From Axinella damicornis (lineage: Eukaryota > Porifera > Demospongiae > Axinellida > Axinellidae): a stretch of DNA of 64,000 nucleotides. The stretch is from NCBI GenBank assembly GCA_963931865.1, contig OZ007514.1:9674508-9738507 (forward strand). Direction: 5' to 3'. The notes beneath the pieces are model-generated. The model saw nothing but the letters and a program-made list of their open reading frames with translations. It had not been told where the DNA came from and searched no databases. A program made the translations under genes and the position numbers. Positions 11,118-21,797 of this stretch are shown in pieces; position 1 is the first letter of the stretch; every line of letters begins with the position of its first letter.

Positions 11118-11984
11118 GCTCTAATGTACACTTTAGGATTTTCTCTCAAGTTTATGGTAGCCTTGTTCCTGGGTCTTCACCACCTCTAATCTTTGATTGA
11201 TTGCAGTGAAAGTGCAAATATGAGGCTTGCTGCACCCGTCTCGTGGTTGCTAAAGTTTGGTTTTATGTTACACAAGGAACACACAATGACATCATGCAGA
11301 GTGGAACGTCATTATGCGCTCCTGTTAACAATGCACTACTAACCTGGATTGCAATCAGGATTTGACTGCAGTATCAACAAACATCAAACCACTGGATTTG
11401 GGCATGGACAATGAGTAGTGCCTGTTGCTAAACTGTGATTACTGAGCAAGGAAGCAGCTGAAGTGGTTCAGCTGCTTCCTAGCAGTTTCTGCTATCAAAA
11501 TCAGCTAGTCCTATTATGGTATGAAGATGTATGAATGTGACAGTCTGTCATCTCACTGGGCAGGTATGGCACCATTACAGGGGGTGACTGTGGGGAGATA
11601 GTCAAGCACTCTTGATGCTACAGTAGTAGGCAATAAAGATCCTCTCAGTTTGCTGCGTTACACAGCCATGAGGTCACGTTATGTCTTTGGAAATTTAGAT
11701 GGTATTAGGGAATTCCTGGCAGCATGTGATACAGTGTATAATTATGGCCTACACTTCATGTTATATATGTGATGTGCAGGCGAACCAGTGAGCTTTTGTG
11801 TGTATGTCATGTGACTTGCAGTGATTGCGACGCTGGACAGACAGCGGGGTGGGATGAAGCCATAATTATGACTACATTTCAACAACCAGGAGAACGAGAT
11901 GCTGTTGCAAGGTGTGTATGTGTGACAGTGGTATGTATTAATTCACTTAGTTATAAACTTGTTTTCAGGGTATTGACTCCGGTT

Positions 11985-11991
11985 CCCCCCC

Positions 11992-12040
<49 letters not shown>

Positions 12041-12056
12041 AAACACACAAACACAC

Positions 12057-12120
<64 letters not shown>
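11985..12120. repeat. 24-base C run followed by CA and GA microsatellites
   Basis: C run 11985-12008, CA repeats to about 12107, then GA repeats. Confidence 0.9.
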
Positions 12121-12276
12121 TTTTTGAGGGGATTCCCCCTTCCTCTGTGTATAGGAGAAGATTTGAAGTAGGCGCGTGTCCCTCCCCCCTCACACTCCAC
12201 ACAGCCTCACACTCCTCCCTTCCTCACATCCTTACATTCCACACTGCCTCACTCTCCACACTGCCACCCCCCACAG

Positions 12277-12351
12277 TGCATATCTATCATCAACGTGTGC
12301 CAGAAGGTGGAAGAAGGTCAGGATAATCAACAGACACCCTTTTATTACCAG
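12277..12351 (+). CDS. Unidentified candidate exon
   Basis: A C/T-rich tract of about 100 bases ends in CCCCACAG; the 25-codon open frame reads CISIINVCQKVEEGQDNQQT and PFYYQ, followed by GTGTGA. Length is a multiple of three and the peptide looks natural. I do not recognise the protein and cannot link it to neighbours. Confidence 0.4.
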
Positions 12352-12984
12352 GTGTGACTGCAGTGGATAGTGCTGTGGATAGTGATGAGAGCTGTACATT
12401 GTGTATGCATGTAAACTGTCCCTTGCTGTTTTAGGGTTAGGCTAGAACCGCCAAATGAAACGTGACACTTAGATGTACAAGTGTCACATACGTACGTAAC
12501 ACAAGATGCGCTTCACCTTGCCTGACTCACAAGTCTCACAGTTCGTGTGTTGTGCATGCGTGTGTGTCATATTCTGTGTAGTAGTCCCTGAGGCTTGCCC
12601 CGCATTGTCATTCATTCCTCTAGTAGAGTACCATTTTCATTCTGTGGGGTTGTGTTTATTCATTAACCCGATATTAATTGCAGTTCTGATGTACTAGGTA
12701 ATGGGAATCTGTACCAACCCACACCTGCCCCTAACTGAGTTTGTTCATGTGTGTTTCTGTGCTAACGAAGTAGCTGGCAAATGCTCACCTTAGCTACAAC
12801 AACTTGAAGTGGACTTAGTTTGTGAAACCTTCCATCCCACCCACTCACATGTACTATGACATGTTTATAGATTGCCAGTGATTACTCTCTTCTGTGCTGA
12901 GAATCAGAGAGTTATAGCTGTCTAGCGGGCGGATCCAGCTACGTACTAACTTGACTTGGAGGTTATGTCTGTGGTAGAAGTCGG

Positions 12985-13108
12985 ATCTGCTACGTCGACT
13001 CAGAGGTTATGCGGTTTATCCTCCTTGGGAAAGTTTAGCTTCAGCTTTGCCTCAGCCAAACTTTCCCGCGGAGGATAAATCGCATAACCTCCACCTCGAC
13101 ATAGTACA
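12985..13108. repeat. Hairpin with GAGGTTATGCGGTTTATCCT arms
   Basis: Arms of about 40 bp (AGGTTATGCGGTTTATCCTC and GGGAAAGTTT) fold back around GAAGCTTAGC-like loop bases. A partial third copy of the arm is just upstream at 12955-12970. Confidence 0.75.
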
Positions 13109-13529
13109 TCCTATACTACTACTACACTTGGTTGGGTATGGTGGGACCTGTGTGATGTAGAGGCACCAGATGCTAGTTTGAACTAGCACACTTTATTCAA
13201 TATTCACAGTATGACAGTCATCCTTGAGGTACGTATGTAGACTTTGTCAAGCAACCTCGAGCAGGGAGCAAGGCAGGTAATCATGCTGCAGGGCAGTTGA
13301 ATCTGGGCTAGTGTATACAAACTCATGATTGCAATACGTAACTCGCTCAGACTTTTGTGGATTTCTGGCCTTCTGAGGTGGTTTCTGATGCAATTGATTC
13401 TTGGCAAAGAATGTGGCGACCGGGGTCTGTATAGATCTGCAGATGTGGGCACAGTGCTTGCTAGCTAGAGCATGGATATCTATGGCTACAGTGATACGTC
13501 GCATGAAGAATCAGCGCTTCCTGTTCGTT

Positions 13530-13632
13530 GTACAACATGCACCTCTAGCACCTCTAGGTTCATTCCCGTCATCGAATCAGCACCTCTAGGTTCATTCCCA
13601 TCATCGAATCAGCACCTCTAGGTTTATTCCCA
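13530..13632. repeat. 33-bp tandem repeat
   Basis: About three copies of a unit containing CAGCACCTCTAGGTTCATTC and ATCGAAT. Confidence 0.8.
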
Positions 13633-14493
13633 GGCCATTCCGATGCCATTACAGTATGCAGTAATCGAGGGGCAGAATGCCTGGTAGAATTATTCGGTCA
13701 ATGACTTGCCAAGATGTTAGGTAGAGGAATGGAGGAGAGGCACATTCCCAGAACAGACTGGTTAGGTAGCTGAGCAGTCAATCACATGATCGATTTCTGT
13801 CAACATCCAGTAAGGTTTGTCTCAGTTTCTGAACGTTACCTGGCGACAGAACTGTGCACACATTAATTTTGTCTTCCTGATGTGTTCAGTTATACCAGGC
13901 CTCCTCCACTAGTGCATACTGATCACGAGCTGGAAGTGGGAAGGGCCTCAGAACGAGGATCCAAAATGTTAGTGTTGTCGCATTTCACATGAACTGAGTG
14001 CACCGATGCCACATTTAAGATTTCTAGTTCCTGATGGCTGCCAGCAGTGGTGCTAGTAGTTCAGTAGATCCAGAGTCTGTCAGTGTGCATGACATTGACT
14101 CCTCTGATATTAAAGTACTGTTGAGCATCCTTTGCTGCCTGAACTGAGAATATTTCAAGAATAATAGGTACTAAATAATGGGAAGTTTAGAGGAATCAAA
14201 TGAAAGAACAATAGGTGGAAACACATGCCCAAGCTACCATGAGATACAAGCAGCTGAAATGGAATGTGACATGTAACTTGGTTCTTCATATAAGAATCAC
14301 TGCATCTGCACTAGTATACTATTATGGTGCCATCAGTTTATAGAGACAGACTGCGTTACTAGAATGGTTTGCTTTTGAACTGATTCTCAGGGGCAACCAC
14401 ACTCCTGCTAGATTGTTTGCAACTCGCTGGTAGGGAAAGTTGAGTATGTCACATATGTCACGTGAGCATCATGCTCAGTTCATCGAATCAGCA

Positions 14494-14547
14494 ATGGTGG
14501 CCAAAGGAAAGACAAATTATTACAGCGCTCACAACTTCACCAGCACG
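14494..14547 (+). CDS. Candidate first coding exon
   Basis: ATG opens a frame MVAKGKTNYYSAHNFTST that ends exactly at the strong donor GTGAGT. No homology is recognised and no promoter was identified, so this could be chance. Confidence 0.25.
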
Positions 14548-15867
14548 GTGAGTTTTGGCATGTAAGCATCAGTGAACGACAGCGACCCTTCATAAGAGCT
14601 GTACTGGCAATGAAAGTTGAAGAGAGTGCTCAAACAATGGCGGCCGACGGCATGACAAAAGCACGCTTGTATCTCCACCTACCGTGCACACCGACATTGG
14701 CAGCAAATTCCAATTATTTGCATGGGCATTCCACACAGCTGCAACAGTTATAAACTAGCTTTTTGCTAACCATCTGTGTGTTTTCATGTAATGATCATCA
14801 GTGAATACAGTACATGTAGGTGATGGAAGACTATATTGCAAGAGAGACATGCACATACACGGAGAGAAGTTTCAACGTTTGTGAAGGCGCTCAAGGACTG
14901 CCGTAGGGCTGAAGCATACTAAAGAGTGCATTGCAAAGCCGGCGCTAGCTGGACCACACTTTGGAGTGCATTTATACTAGCCTCTCTGTACCTGCCTTGC
15001 AGACCACGTCCCGCCACATGCATCCCTCAAAGCACACTGCACCTGCCTCGAGCCACACCCATGGGAACAGCCACTCTGCTCAGCTAGTGCCTGCATGGTG
15101 GTGCTGAGTGCTTGCTGTTGGAATCCTGCGGCAGTCCTTGAGCACTTTGACAAACATCAAACTTGCCTCTGTGAATGTGCTTGTCTCTATTGTAGTGCAG
15201 TCTTGTATCACATACATGTACAAGGTCTGTTGCCACACCAGTGAGTTGTACCAGCTACCAGAAGTGCTGTTTCCACATACTATCGAGGAGTTAGGATATT
15301 TCACTTTATCTCACTTATGTCAAGTCAACACAGAGTTTGGTCGGACATGATCAGACACCAATTTGCGTCAGTGGAATGTCAGTTTCCATGTGATCTGATG
15401 AATAGAATGTGGCGAACCATAACTGCTCATGACCAACTGCTAGTCTCGCACCCACACCCCGTAGTGGCAGCATAGGTATGAGAGCAACCATCTGTAAGCC
15501 ACCGTGCATGGTAACATTCAAATTAGAACAAGGCTGGTGCAGCAGGGTGGGCTGGGTGGACCATGGCGCACCCAACTCTCAGGCCAGATAGGGGTTTTTT
15601 CTTGCCGCTCGATTGCGACATTGAGCATCGAGGCTACATCAAGTGCTCAGTCGAGTGACACTCGCACTCGTAACAAGGCTAATAACAATTAATATGCTGT
15701 GACAATTTGTTCCCAGACATCCTTATTATGTCGTACCCTTGTGTCCACTGCCTTGCTGAGTATGGGGATCGTTGCAAGAAAGCCTTTACACACTGGCCGA
15801 AATTTCGCATTTCCGAAGAAGAAATTTGGTACACGAGAAAGAGTTAATATCAACTGATTGGGTGGGG

Positions 15868-15870
<3 letters not shown>

Positions 15871-15901
<31 letters not shown>
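15871..15901. repeat. 31-base G run
   Basis: Uninterrupted G on the plus strand. Confidence 0.95.
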
Positions 15902-16910
15902 CTAGAGTTTGCGCATGCTTAGTTCTGGCCCACCCTATATCTTTTACATTGATCCAGCCCGGCCTGTAGAACCATGTGTGAAACCAAACTTAAGCATCTG
16001 TTTTAGTAGAATATGCAACGTACAATCACTGCCAGTTACTGCTGACCTTGCAAGTCGTTATAATAGCACCTACCAATCAAATTTCAGTATTGTTTGCTAA
16101 TTGGTTCAATGGTGCCAGTATGAATGTCAGGAACAAAGTGGTGTACTGGGATGTACGAGACTGCCTGTATATAGATTTGAGTGTACACTTCAACCCTTGT
16201 ACCCAGGCTTTCCGTCCCAGTATCCTTTACCTCTAAATCCTCTAGATGTGACGTTCATGGTGGTACCATGTCGTGTACGAAATTTCTCCCTGGCTTTCCT
16301 TCCTGATTTATCTCCAAAGCTGAGGCAAATTCTTGGATGGAAAGCCTGGATACGAAGCTAACCCACAACCCCAGTGGCTACAATACTGCAACCAGACTGT
16401 GTTAACATGAGGATATTGATTAAAAGATGGACTATGTTCCAAGTATTTTCATTGCTAAGTAACTGGCTCTGTGCGTACAATTACTGGTACGATATTTTGT
16501 GTAATTGTTGTATGTGACCAGATTTGGTCTAGCCACAACTGCCAGCCATAGTGCACAAACAGTGGGGTACACGTGCAAATTGACTTTTGTATGAAGGCAG
16601 TCGTGCCAAAAATAACAGTGTGGTGCTGCACACTCCCGACAACAGGCCTACAGCAAGAGCGCTGTGCTTAAGTATCAGTACAGACATGAATTCTCTTGTT
16701 AAGGAGAGGTGCAAAATTAGAGAGTTCAGTGAGCCATTAAGGAGCTATATCCTTTTCTCATCACCCAGTACATTAGGCTCTCCTGGATGTGGAGCATCCT
16801 TGGTGATAGACATTGATGTGCACTTGGTAAGGAGAGGTGGTGGCGGGGAGGTGCAAAATTAGAGAGTTCAGTGAGCAATTAAGCCTTCGTGTTCTCATCA
16901 CCCAGTACTA

Positions 16911-17330
16911 CCGTATGGCGCTTATATTTCGCGGGTCTAAATTTTTGCGAATTGCTCTTCGAGAACATTTTGTTGAAAAAATTTCGCGCATTCGCGGTAA
17001 AACGCCACGCCCACAGAATGGGTGTGGTGTATTATACTGCACTTGCGTGAAGACTCTCGTGCGCGCTGAACTCAACTAGCTACCACAGACCACTTCGTCG
17101 GTGCGTTGTATTCTGCTACACTCTCTTCCCCACTTCAGAGTTCGTTTTCAGATACCTGCCTAGGCGTTTCGCCGGATCGAGCTGGCAGCTTCAGTACTGG
17201 AATACTGTCCACGTAGCTAGCTGTAGGCGCACAACACGTGACAAAATTTTCGTTGAAATAATTTCGCGAATGACCTGTAATTAGCGAAATTCGCGAAAAT
17301 TTAGACCCGCGAAATTTAAGCGCTATACGG
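16911..17330. mobile_element. TA-flanked MITE with 45-bp inverted ends
   Basis: 420 bp; ends CCGTATGGCGCTTATATTTC and the complementary right end with GCGAAATTTAAGCGC. It is flanked by TA on both sides (16909-16910 and 17331-17332), the Tc1/mariner signature. The interior is non-coding. Confidence 0.85.
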
Positions 17331-18020
17331 TATAGGCTCCATGAGACCATCCTGGATACGGTGATAGACATTGATGAGCACTTGGAGAGGGCTACGTACG
17401 TATATCAGAACTCAAGTGGACCAATGGGGAGGAGATGTGAAGTGTGCGTGTGTGTGTGTGTGTTGGGGGGGGGGGGGGGGGGGGGGGCATAAGTGAATCT
17501 GACATGCGCTCCTGTTACCACAACTAAATAATAAACGCTAACTCTTCAACAGGTCATCACACCGCTGGTAGATTACATACCTTAGACGTACTTGAACAGC
17601 ACTGTTACAGCAGCATATGCCTACAGTGCTGCAGTGATCCCTTAACTAGCCAGCCAGTTCAGCTGCCACCATTGAATTTTGACTAGCATATACACTCTCT
17701 CATACACAGGCGTGGAGGGTATAGTGGTGGTCCCACATGTACACCACATCACTGCACCCTCCACAGGACCCTGCTGGTCAGGAGAGCAGCTTTGCAAGAG
17801 ACAGCGGGACTGGTGAGTCTGTTTGTATTTCAATCAGATTTCCAGCCTTACATATTTATTTGGGAGGTGTTAAATGGTGAGCAAATCATCTCTATAGGGA
17901 GCTGCCATGGGGACAGAAACTGATCTGTAACCCTGCAGCTGTGAATAGTTTTGGTCAATTCTTGGGTTGTACGTGTATGGCACTAGGTTTGTTTGTACAT
18001 GCACCACATTTTACCTGTAG

Positions 18021-18113
18021 CAACAAGACACAGGACTAACTTACATTGAGAAGAATGCATGGCGATGATCACTTGGAAACATCCGCTTCATTGGAGAGCT
18101 CTTTAAACTTAAG
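18021..18113 (+). CDS. EIF4G: eIF4G-like MIF4G exon with in-frame TGA
   Basis: The acceptor TTACCTGTAG precedes 18021 and the donor is GTATTT. The last 15 codons, SLGNIRFIGELFKLK, are the highly conserved MIF4G helix. The codon before them, expected Arg as in RRRSLGN, is TGA at 18066-18068; a single A-to-T change from AGA would give it. Confidence 0.8.
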
Positions 18114-18239
18114 GTATTTCTGTGATGCTACCTCTGCAGAAAACAACTAATACCGTTGTGAAGAAAATTATTTTGTACGATTTCTGTGGTGTTTGATCAG
18201 TTGTACATGGGTTGTGACTACATGCTTTTCCTGTGCCAG

Positions 18240-18370
18240 ATGTTGTCAGAAACGATAATGCACGAGTGTGTTGTTGGACTGCTGCGATCTCCTGTTGATG
18301 AGGAGTCTCTCGAGTGCTTTGCAAATTGATCACCACAACTGGCAAGGTCCTGGACCACCCCCAAGCAAAG
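18240..18370 (+). CDS. EIF4G: eIF4G-like MIF4G exon with one-base deletion
   Basis: After the acceptor CTGTGCCAG the exon reads MLSETIMHECVVGLLR, then DEESLECF. The frame is then lost within the T run at about 18327-18330 and continues as KLITTTGKVLDHPQAK to the donor GTGGGG at 18371. Restoring one T makes the exon 132 nt. The intron begins immediately with a 33-base G run (18386-18418). Confidence 0.8.
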
Positions 18371-18383
18371 GTGGGGAGGAGGA

Positions 18384-18385
<2 letters not shown>

Positions 18386-18418
<33 letters not shown>
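18386..18418. repeat. 33-base G run in the eIF4G intron
   Basis: Begins 16 bases after the donor GTGGGG, on the coding strand, so the intron RNA would start with a quadruplex-capable run. Confidence 0.95.
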
Positions 18419-18420
<2 letters not shown>

Positions 18421-18594
18421 GGGGGCTTGTCCAATCACAGTTATTTCACTCATGTTACGACGTGTCTCGTGACTTAGAACATGGCGAACAGACCAGAGTT
18501 GAATGTTCAATGTTTGGATGATGCAGTGGCAGCTGTTGATGAGACCACTCACATGACCCATGGCCACATGACCCAGTGTATTTTATGTGAGGGA

Positions 18595-19190
18595 GCCCAC
18601 GTATATAAATGCATCTTCACATTTATAAATGTGGCATTACATACATAAATGTGTCTTCACATAATATATAAATGTAGGCCTCACATTTACAAATATACTA
18701 GTGCATACGTGGTTGACCACACAGAAATGCCTCGCGGGAAGCTCTGATACAATTTGGCAGTTTCAGAACATAACTAGCTAGCGAGTCTCTGTGAATGGCG
18801 AGCGTCAACTTCATTCTGCCTGCCAAGTCTCTTGCGGTCAGCCGCTCTGGTAGTCTCCCTCCTCGCCTCATCGGTTCTCCATCGATATCGCTGCACTCTT
18901 TACCTTGTCAATCGTCGTCTCCTGTCAGAAACTGACTCGTCCATTTTGTACAGGACAAAGGTTGCGTGTGCGGGTTGTATAATTATGCGCGCGTGGGGGC
19001 CGGGGTCCAACGCGTAATGTACGTGCGGCGTCACTTCAAATGCGTTACAGACAAATATAATTATAATATAGTCGCACTAGCTCAGATTCGACCTCCACAC
19101 TGCATGATTAGTTGCCTCGCTTCCGGCTCGGCAATAAAATGTGGCTTCACATTTATAAATGTAAGCATCACATTTACAAATGTTTTGATA
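18595..19190. repeat. Region bounded by CACATTTATAAATGT repeats
   Basis: CACATTTATAAATGTG-type 16-mers occur three to four times at 18615-18700 and twice at 19148-19190. Between them is an ATG (18795) opening a 45-codon frame without recognised homology. The region stands where eIF4G exons would be expected, so it may be an insertion. Confidence 0.5.
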
Positions 19191-19368
19191 GACTGATTTT
19201 TGGCACAGATGGCACCCCATGCTTATATGGTAGGCATTAATTCAAGGCAACTGATGTCTCCCCCCCTCCTTACTTTTCCTCGCTACAATTACAATTTTGT
19301 CCCCCCCCCCTCTTGTGTTAATTTTGTAAATGAAAGACTCCCTTACGATTCATGTTACTGTTACACAG

Positions 19369-19642
19369 GTCCAGTTCTGGTGGGCAGAAGCAATCCGACA
19401 GGGAGAGAGAGCGGGAGAAAAGCATTGGTACCCGCGGGACCACCTCGGCCCCTGAACACACCCACTCCCAGCCAGGATCACATCTGACTGGAATACCCCG
19501 TCAGAAACCATTTATGCCCGTCCACCCGGTTGTAGATGCTGTTGTGCCCTTACAGCCAGTTGCTGATGCTCTGGATGAGGACACGATTTGCAGGAAGACT
19601 GGGACAATCATTGATGAACTAGCACAGAACAAAGACTTCAAG
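19369..19642 (+). CDS. EIF4G: eIF4G-like linker and MA3 start exon
   Basis: The acceptor TTACACAG precedes 19369 and the donor GTAAGA follows 19642, leaving phase 0. The exon opens with a Ser/Gly and Arg/Glu-rich linker (KQSDREREREKS), then a His/Pro/Val-rich segment. It ends in LDEDTICRKTGTIIDEL and NKDFK, which align with the first helices of the MA3 domain. No lesion is present. Confidence 0.85.
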
Positions 19643-19924
19643 GTAAGAATCAGCCCTGTAGCCTGGATAGCAGGCCGATACACTTGTCACTGCATACTTG
19701 TATTTCCTGTTTATCAGGTAAATGAAATTTTGAAGAAAATGTCTAGATTAATTTTTGTAACCTTGTCTTGCCGATCAGAAGTGCCTCATAAACTATGGGA
19801 ATAGCACTCCCAGCTGGTGTAGCATCGTTGTGGAATTTTAGCCGATAATCCAATAGCTCAAATTGGGCAACAAATATCTGCAGATACCGATCTAAACTTT
19901 GTTGCCAACACCCATTCTGTAATA

Positions 19925-20491
19925 CCGTAGTGTCCCGCTAATACGCCCCCTTCAAAAATATGCCCTCCCCCTTTTTTCGCCCCAAGTTCCTGCGCAGGGT
20001 AGTTTGACTCGTTATAACGCCCCCCCCTGGTGAGCATCTTCTGGAATATCTAAACTACACGTGCGCAACTTTGCAGATCGTCTCTCAGATGATCGAGTAG
20101 TCACCATTGACGCCGACGGTACAAGTCATCTCGCTGCCACTCTTCCGTAGGAAATACCAGGAAATGTTCCGTGGTTCATGACCGACAGTTAGCTTATTGC
20201 CGTTCTTGAGGATGGCTACAGCGAAGTCGTCGTGAATGTTATGGCCCTCGAGTTGAAGTGCAGCTCTTCTCGCCGATGTAGGGAGACCACGCATGATGAC
20301 CACGAACAGTACTGGCGATCGTTTGTACTTTTGTAACTGTGAACATGAGCCTTGGCAGTGTCATAAACGTAGCGAAACTATTTGAGGGGGCCTAATATCG
20401 AGACTAATTGCGTACTCGAAAATACGCCCCCTCCCCTCTTTGGTCTGGATGTAGTGTACAAAATAGGGGGTGTATTAACGGGACACTACGG
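19925..20491. mobile_element. TA-flanked MITE, CCGTAGTGTCCC type
   Basis: 567 bp; ends CCGTAGTGTCCCGCTAATAC and its complement, flanked by TA. The interior repeats TACGCCCCCT blocks. It lies in the eIF4G intron between the exon ending at 19642 and the exon starting at 20652. Confidence 0.85.
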
Positions 20492-20651
20492 TATATGAGA
20501 AAATTTGGCCAACATAGCCGATTGATGTCCATATAGCCGATCCAATTATCGGTCCACCCACCCCGGTAGAGGCCCTGGAGAGCAGTGTTGTGTTAGCTTA
20601 CACTGAAGCTGCTGAGACTCTGTCTTCTCTCTCACTGCCGTTCTATTCCAG

Positions 20652-20720
20652 GTGGCAATAGAGTGTGTGAGGGAGATGAAGTCTCTGGGAACGATGAACG
20701 TGTTGGTACAGGACAGAGGG
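20652..20720 (+). CDS. EIF4G: eIF4G-like MA3 exon ending in a transposon-borne donor
   Basis: Reads VAIECVREMKSLGTMNVLVQ and then DRG, with the donor GTAGGA at 20721. The last six bases of the exon (20715-20720) and the donor itself belong to the terminal inverted repeat of a transposon that starts at 20714. Without the element, the flanking sequence closes up to give a gap-free alignment with MA3 of other animals. Confidence 0.8.
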
Positions 20721-21072
20721 GTAGGAGCAGGGGGGGCAAGGGGTGCAAGTGCACCCCCACTTTTTCCCTGGGGGTGCATTGCACCCCCACTTTTCCTGGA
20801 GAAAAATTATCTATTTAGTAAAGTAATTTTGACAACTCACCAAGCACATGGTCAAATGATAGTGTTTGAAATTTAGATGTTTGTAAAACAACAGTTGTTA
20901 GGTCTCAAAATCGCCCCAGAACCGCTCTCAGAGCACCAAATTTTGCAAAATTTTCTGGGGGGGGCATGCCCCCAGACCCCCCTAGCAGGGCACATTCCTA
21001 CGGAATGTGCACAGACGCTTCACCTCCGGGATTCTTTGCCCCCCCACTTTTTACTACCTTCCTACCCCTCTG
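20714..21072. mobile_element. hAT-like element inserted in the eIF4G coding sequence, forming an intron
   Basis: The element is 359 bp, with 13-bp terminal inverted repeats CAGAGGGGTAGGA and a 5-bp target duplication CAGGA at 20709-20713 and 21073-21077. The interior is non-coding and rich in G and C runs with short internal inverted repeats. The left end provides a GT donor at 20721. The right end plus the target duplication provides a polypyrimidine-CAG acceptor at 21074-21075. hAT assignment rests on the CAG-type ends and is tentative; most hAT families make 8-bp duplications. Confidence 0.8.
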
Positions 21073-21075
21073 CAG

Positions 21076-21188
21076 GAGTCTGTGAACCACACACTTGAGA
21101 AGTCGACACTGGCCAGGGTGTGCATGGGAGAGCTGTTCAATGGACTGGCCAAGTAGCAGCTGCTGACAGAGATGAAATTCACTGCTGG
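21076..21188 (+). CDS. EIF4G: eIF4G-like MA3 exon with in-frame TAG
   Basis: Acceptor CTCTGCAG, donor GTAAGT at 21189. The peptide ESVNHTLEKSTLARVCMGEL continues to GLAK, then TAG at 21154-21156, then QLLTEMKFTAG. Glu is expected at the stop, and the neighbouring duplicate of this exon part has GAG there. The alternative, a natural truncation of MA3, is unlikely because coding continues in frame downstream. Confidence 0.8.
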
Positions 21189-21207
21189 GTAAGTGTGGGT
21201 TTGGGAG

Positions 21208-21276
21208 GTGCATGGCACAGCTGTTCCATGAGCTATCCAAGGAGCGGCTGCTCATGAAGGAGAAATGCATTGCTGG
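21208..21276 (+). repeat. Partial tandem duplicate of the eIF4G MA3 exon
   Basis: This 69-bp segment repeats the 3' part of the preceding exon, starting at CMGELF. It reads CMAQLFHELSKERLLMKEKC then IAG and ends at a matching splice position with its own donor GTGAGG. It has GAG where the first copy has TAG. It lacks the upstream half and a clear acceptor, so it probably cannot replace the first copy as a whole exon. Confidence 0.7.
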
Positions 21277-21514
21277 GTGAGGGGTGGGTATCTTGGTGTC
21301 TGGAAGTAAATGCCTGTCTAAGTAGAGTTGTTTGGCGTGATCCCATCAATCCCGTGACTGAGTTACGCAAGGCTCTTTGAGCACCTCATGCTTGAAGCAA
21401 CACATCTGATCTAGGTAGCTGCATGATCCACATGTGTTCACACAGTGACACACACAGAGTGCATGTAATGGCTACGTATGTGATGCCGACTTCCTCTGCT
21501 TCCTCTCCCTGCAG

Positions 21515-21797
21515 GCTGAATGAGGTTCTAGAATATGTGTGAGGACATAGAAGTAGACATATCCCTAGAATATGGGACTACCTGGGGGAGATCCTCTCTC
21601 AGCCGCCCCTGCCCCTCTGCACCCTTGTGAAGGTGGGGAGAGCAGCAGATCTGGTGGCCAAGACCCTCCTACAGGGTTTGGTGTGGCAGTCAGAGGCGGC
21701 TGCCCTGTCTCTGTGGCCCCAGTCGCAGCTGGATTCAGTGGATTGGACCTCCCTAGGAGTCAAGTCGGAAGATGTTGAGGAGTTTGTTAGTAAGCAG
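21515..21797 (+). CDS. EIF4G: eIF4G-like MA3 C-terminal exon with two frame changes
   Basis: The acceptor CTCCCTGCAG completes a Gly codon; the exon reads LNEVLEYV, shifts by one base at 21540, reads EDIEVDI, and shifts again by two bases at 21562-21563 to PRIWDYLGEIL. The net change is three bases, so the rest (KVGRAADLVAKTLLQGL, ending DVEEFVSKQ) is open to the donor GTGAGT at 21798. A weakly supported next exon may begin at 21999. Confidence 0.8.

Larger units (their letters stand above)
12700..15800. other. No gene recognised
   Basis: Apart from the hairpin at 12985-13108, the tandem repeat at 13530-13632 and a weak candidate first exon at 14494, I see only short frames. An ATG at 14034 opens MAASSGASSSVDPESVSVHD with a stop after 40 codons; no splice donor makes it convincing. 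Confidence 0.5.
18021..21797 (+). pseudogene. EIF4G: eIF4G-like translation initiation scaffold, part of MIF4G plus linker and MA3, damaged
   Basis: eIF4G is the cytoplasmic scaffold of the eIF4F cap-binding complex; MIF4G and MA3 bind eIF4A. Six exons are recognisable: 18021-18113 (LGNIRFIGELFKLK), 18240-18370 (MLSETIMHECVVGLL), 19369-19642 (charged linker and start of MA3, DTICRKTGTIIDEL), 20652-20720 (VAIECVREMKSLGTMNVLVQ), 21076-21188 (HTLEKSTLARVCMGELFNGL) and 21515-21797 (IPRIWDYLGEIL to DVEEFVSKQ). Lesions: TGA at 18066-18068, a one-base loss near 18327, TAG at 21154-21156, and frame changes at 21540 and 21562-21563. Exons for the rest of MIF4G are not found between 18371 and 19369, where repeats sit instead. 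This is either a decaying gene copy or a gene in an indel-prone assembly; splice signals remain good throughout. Homology is recalled from human eIF4G1/3. Confidence 0.85.

Noticed and set aside
11769..12326. 185-codon plus-strand frame
   Set aside because: The middle is poly-Pro and poly-Thr/His from C and CA runs; only the small candidate exon at 12277-12351 is kept.
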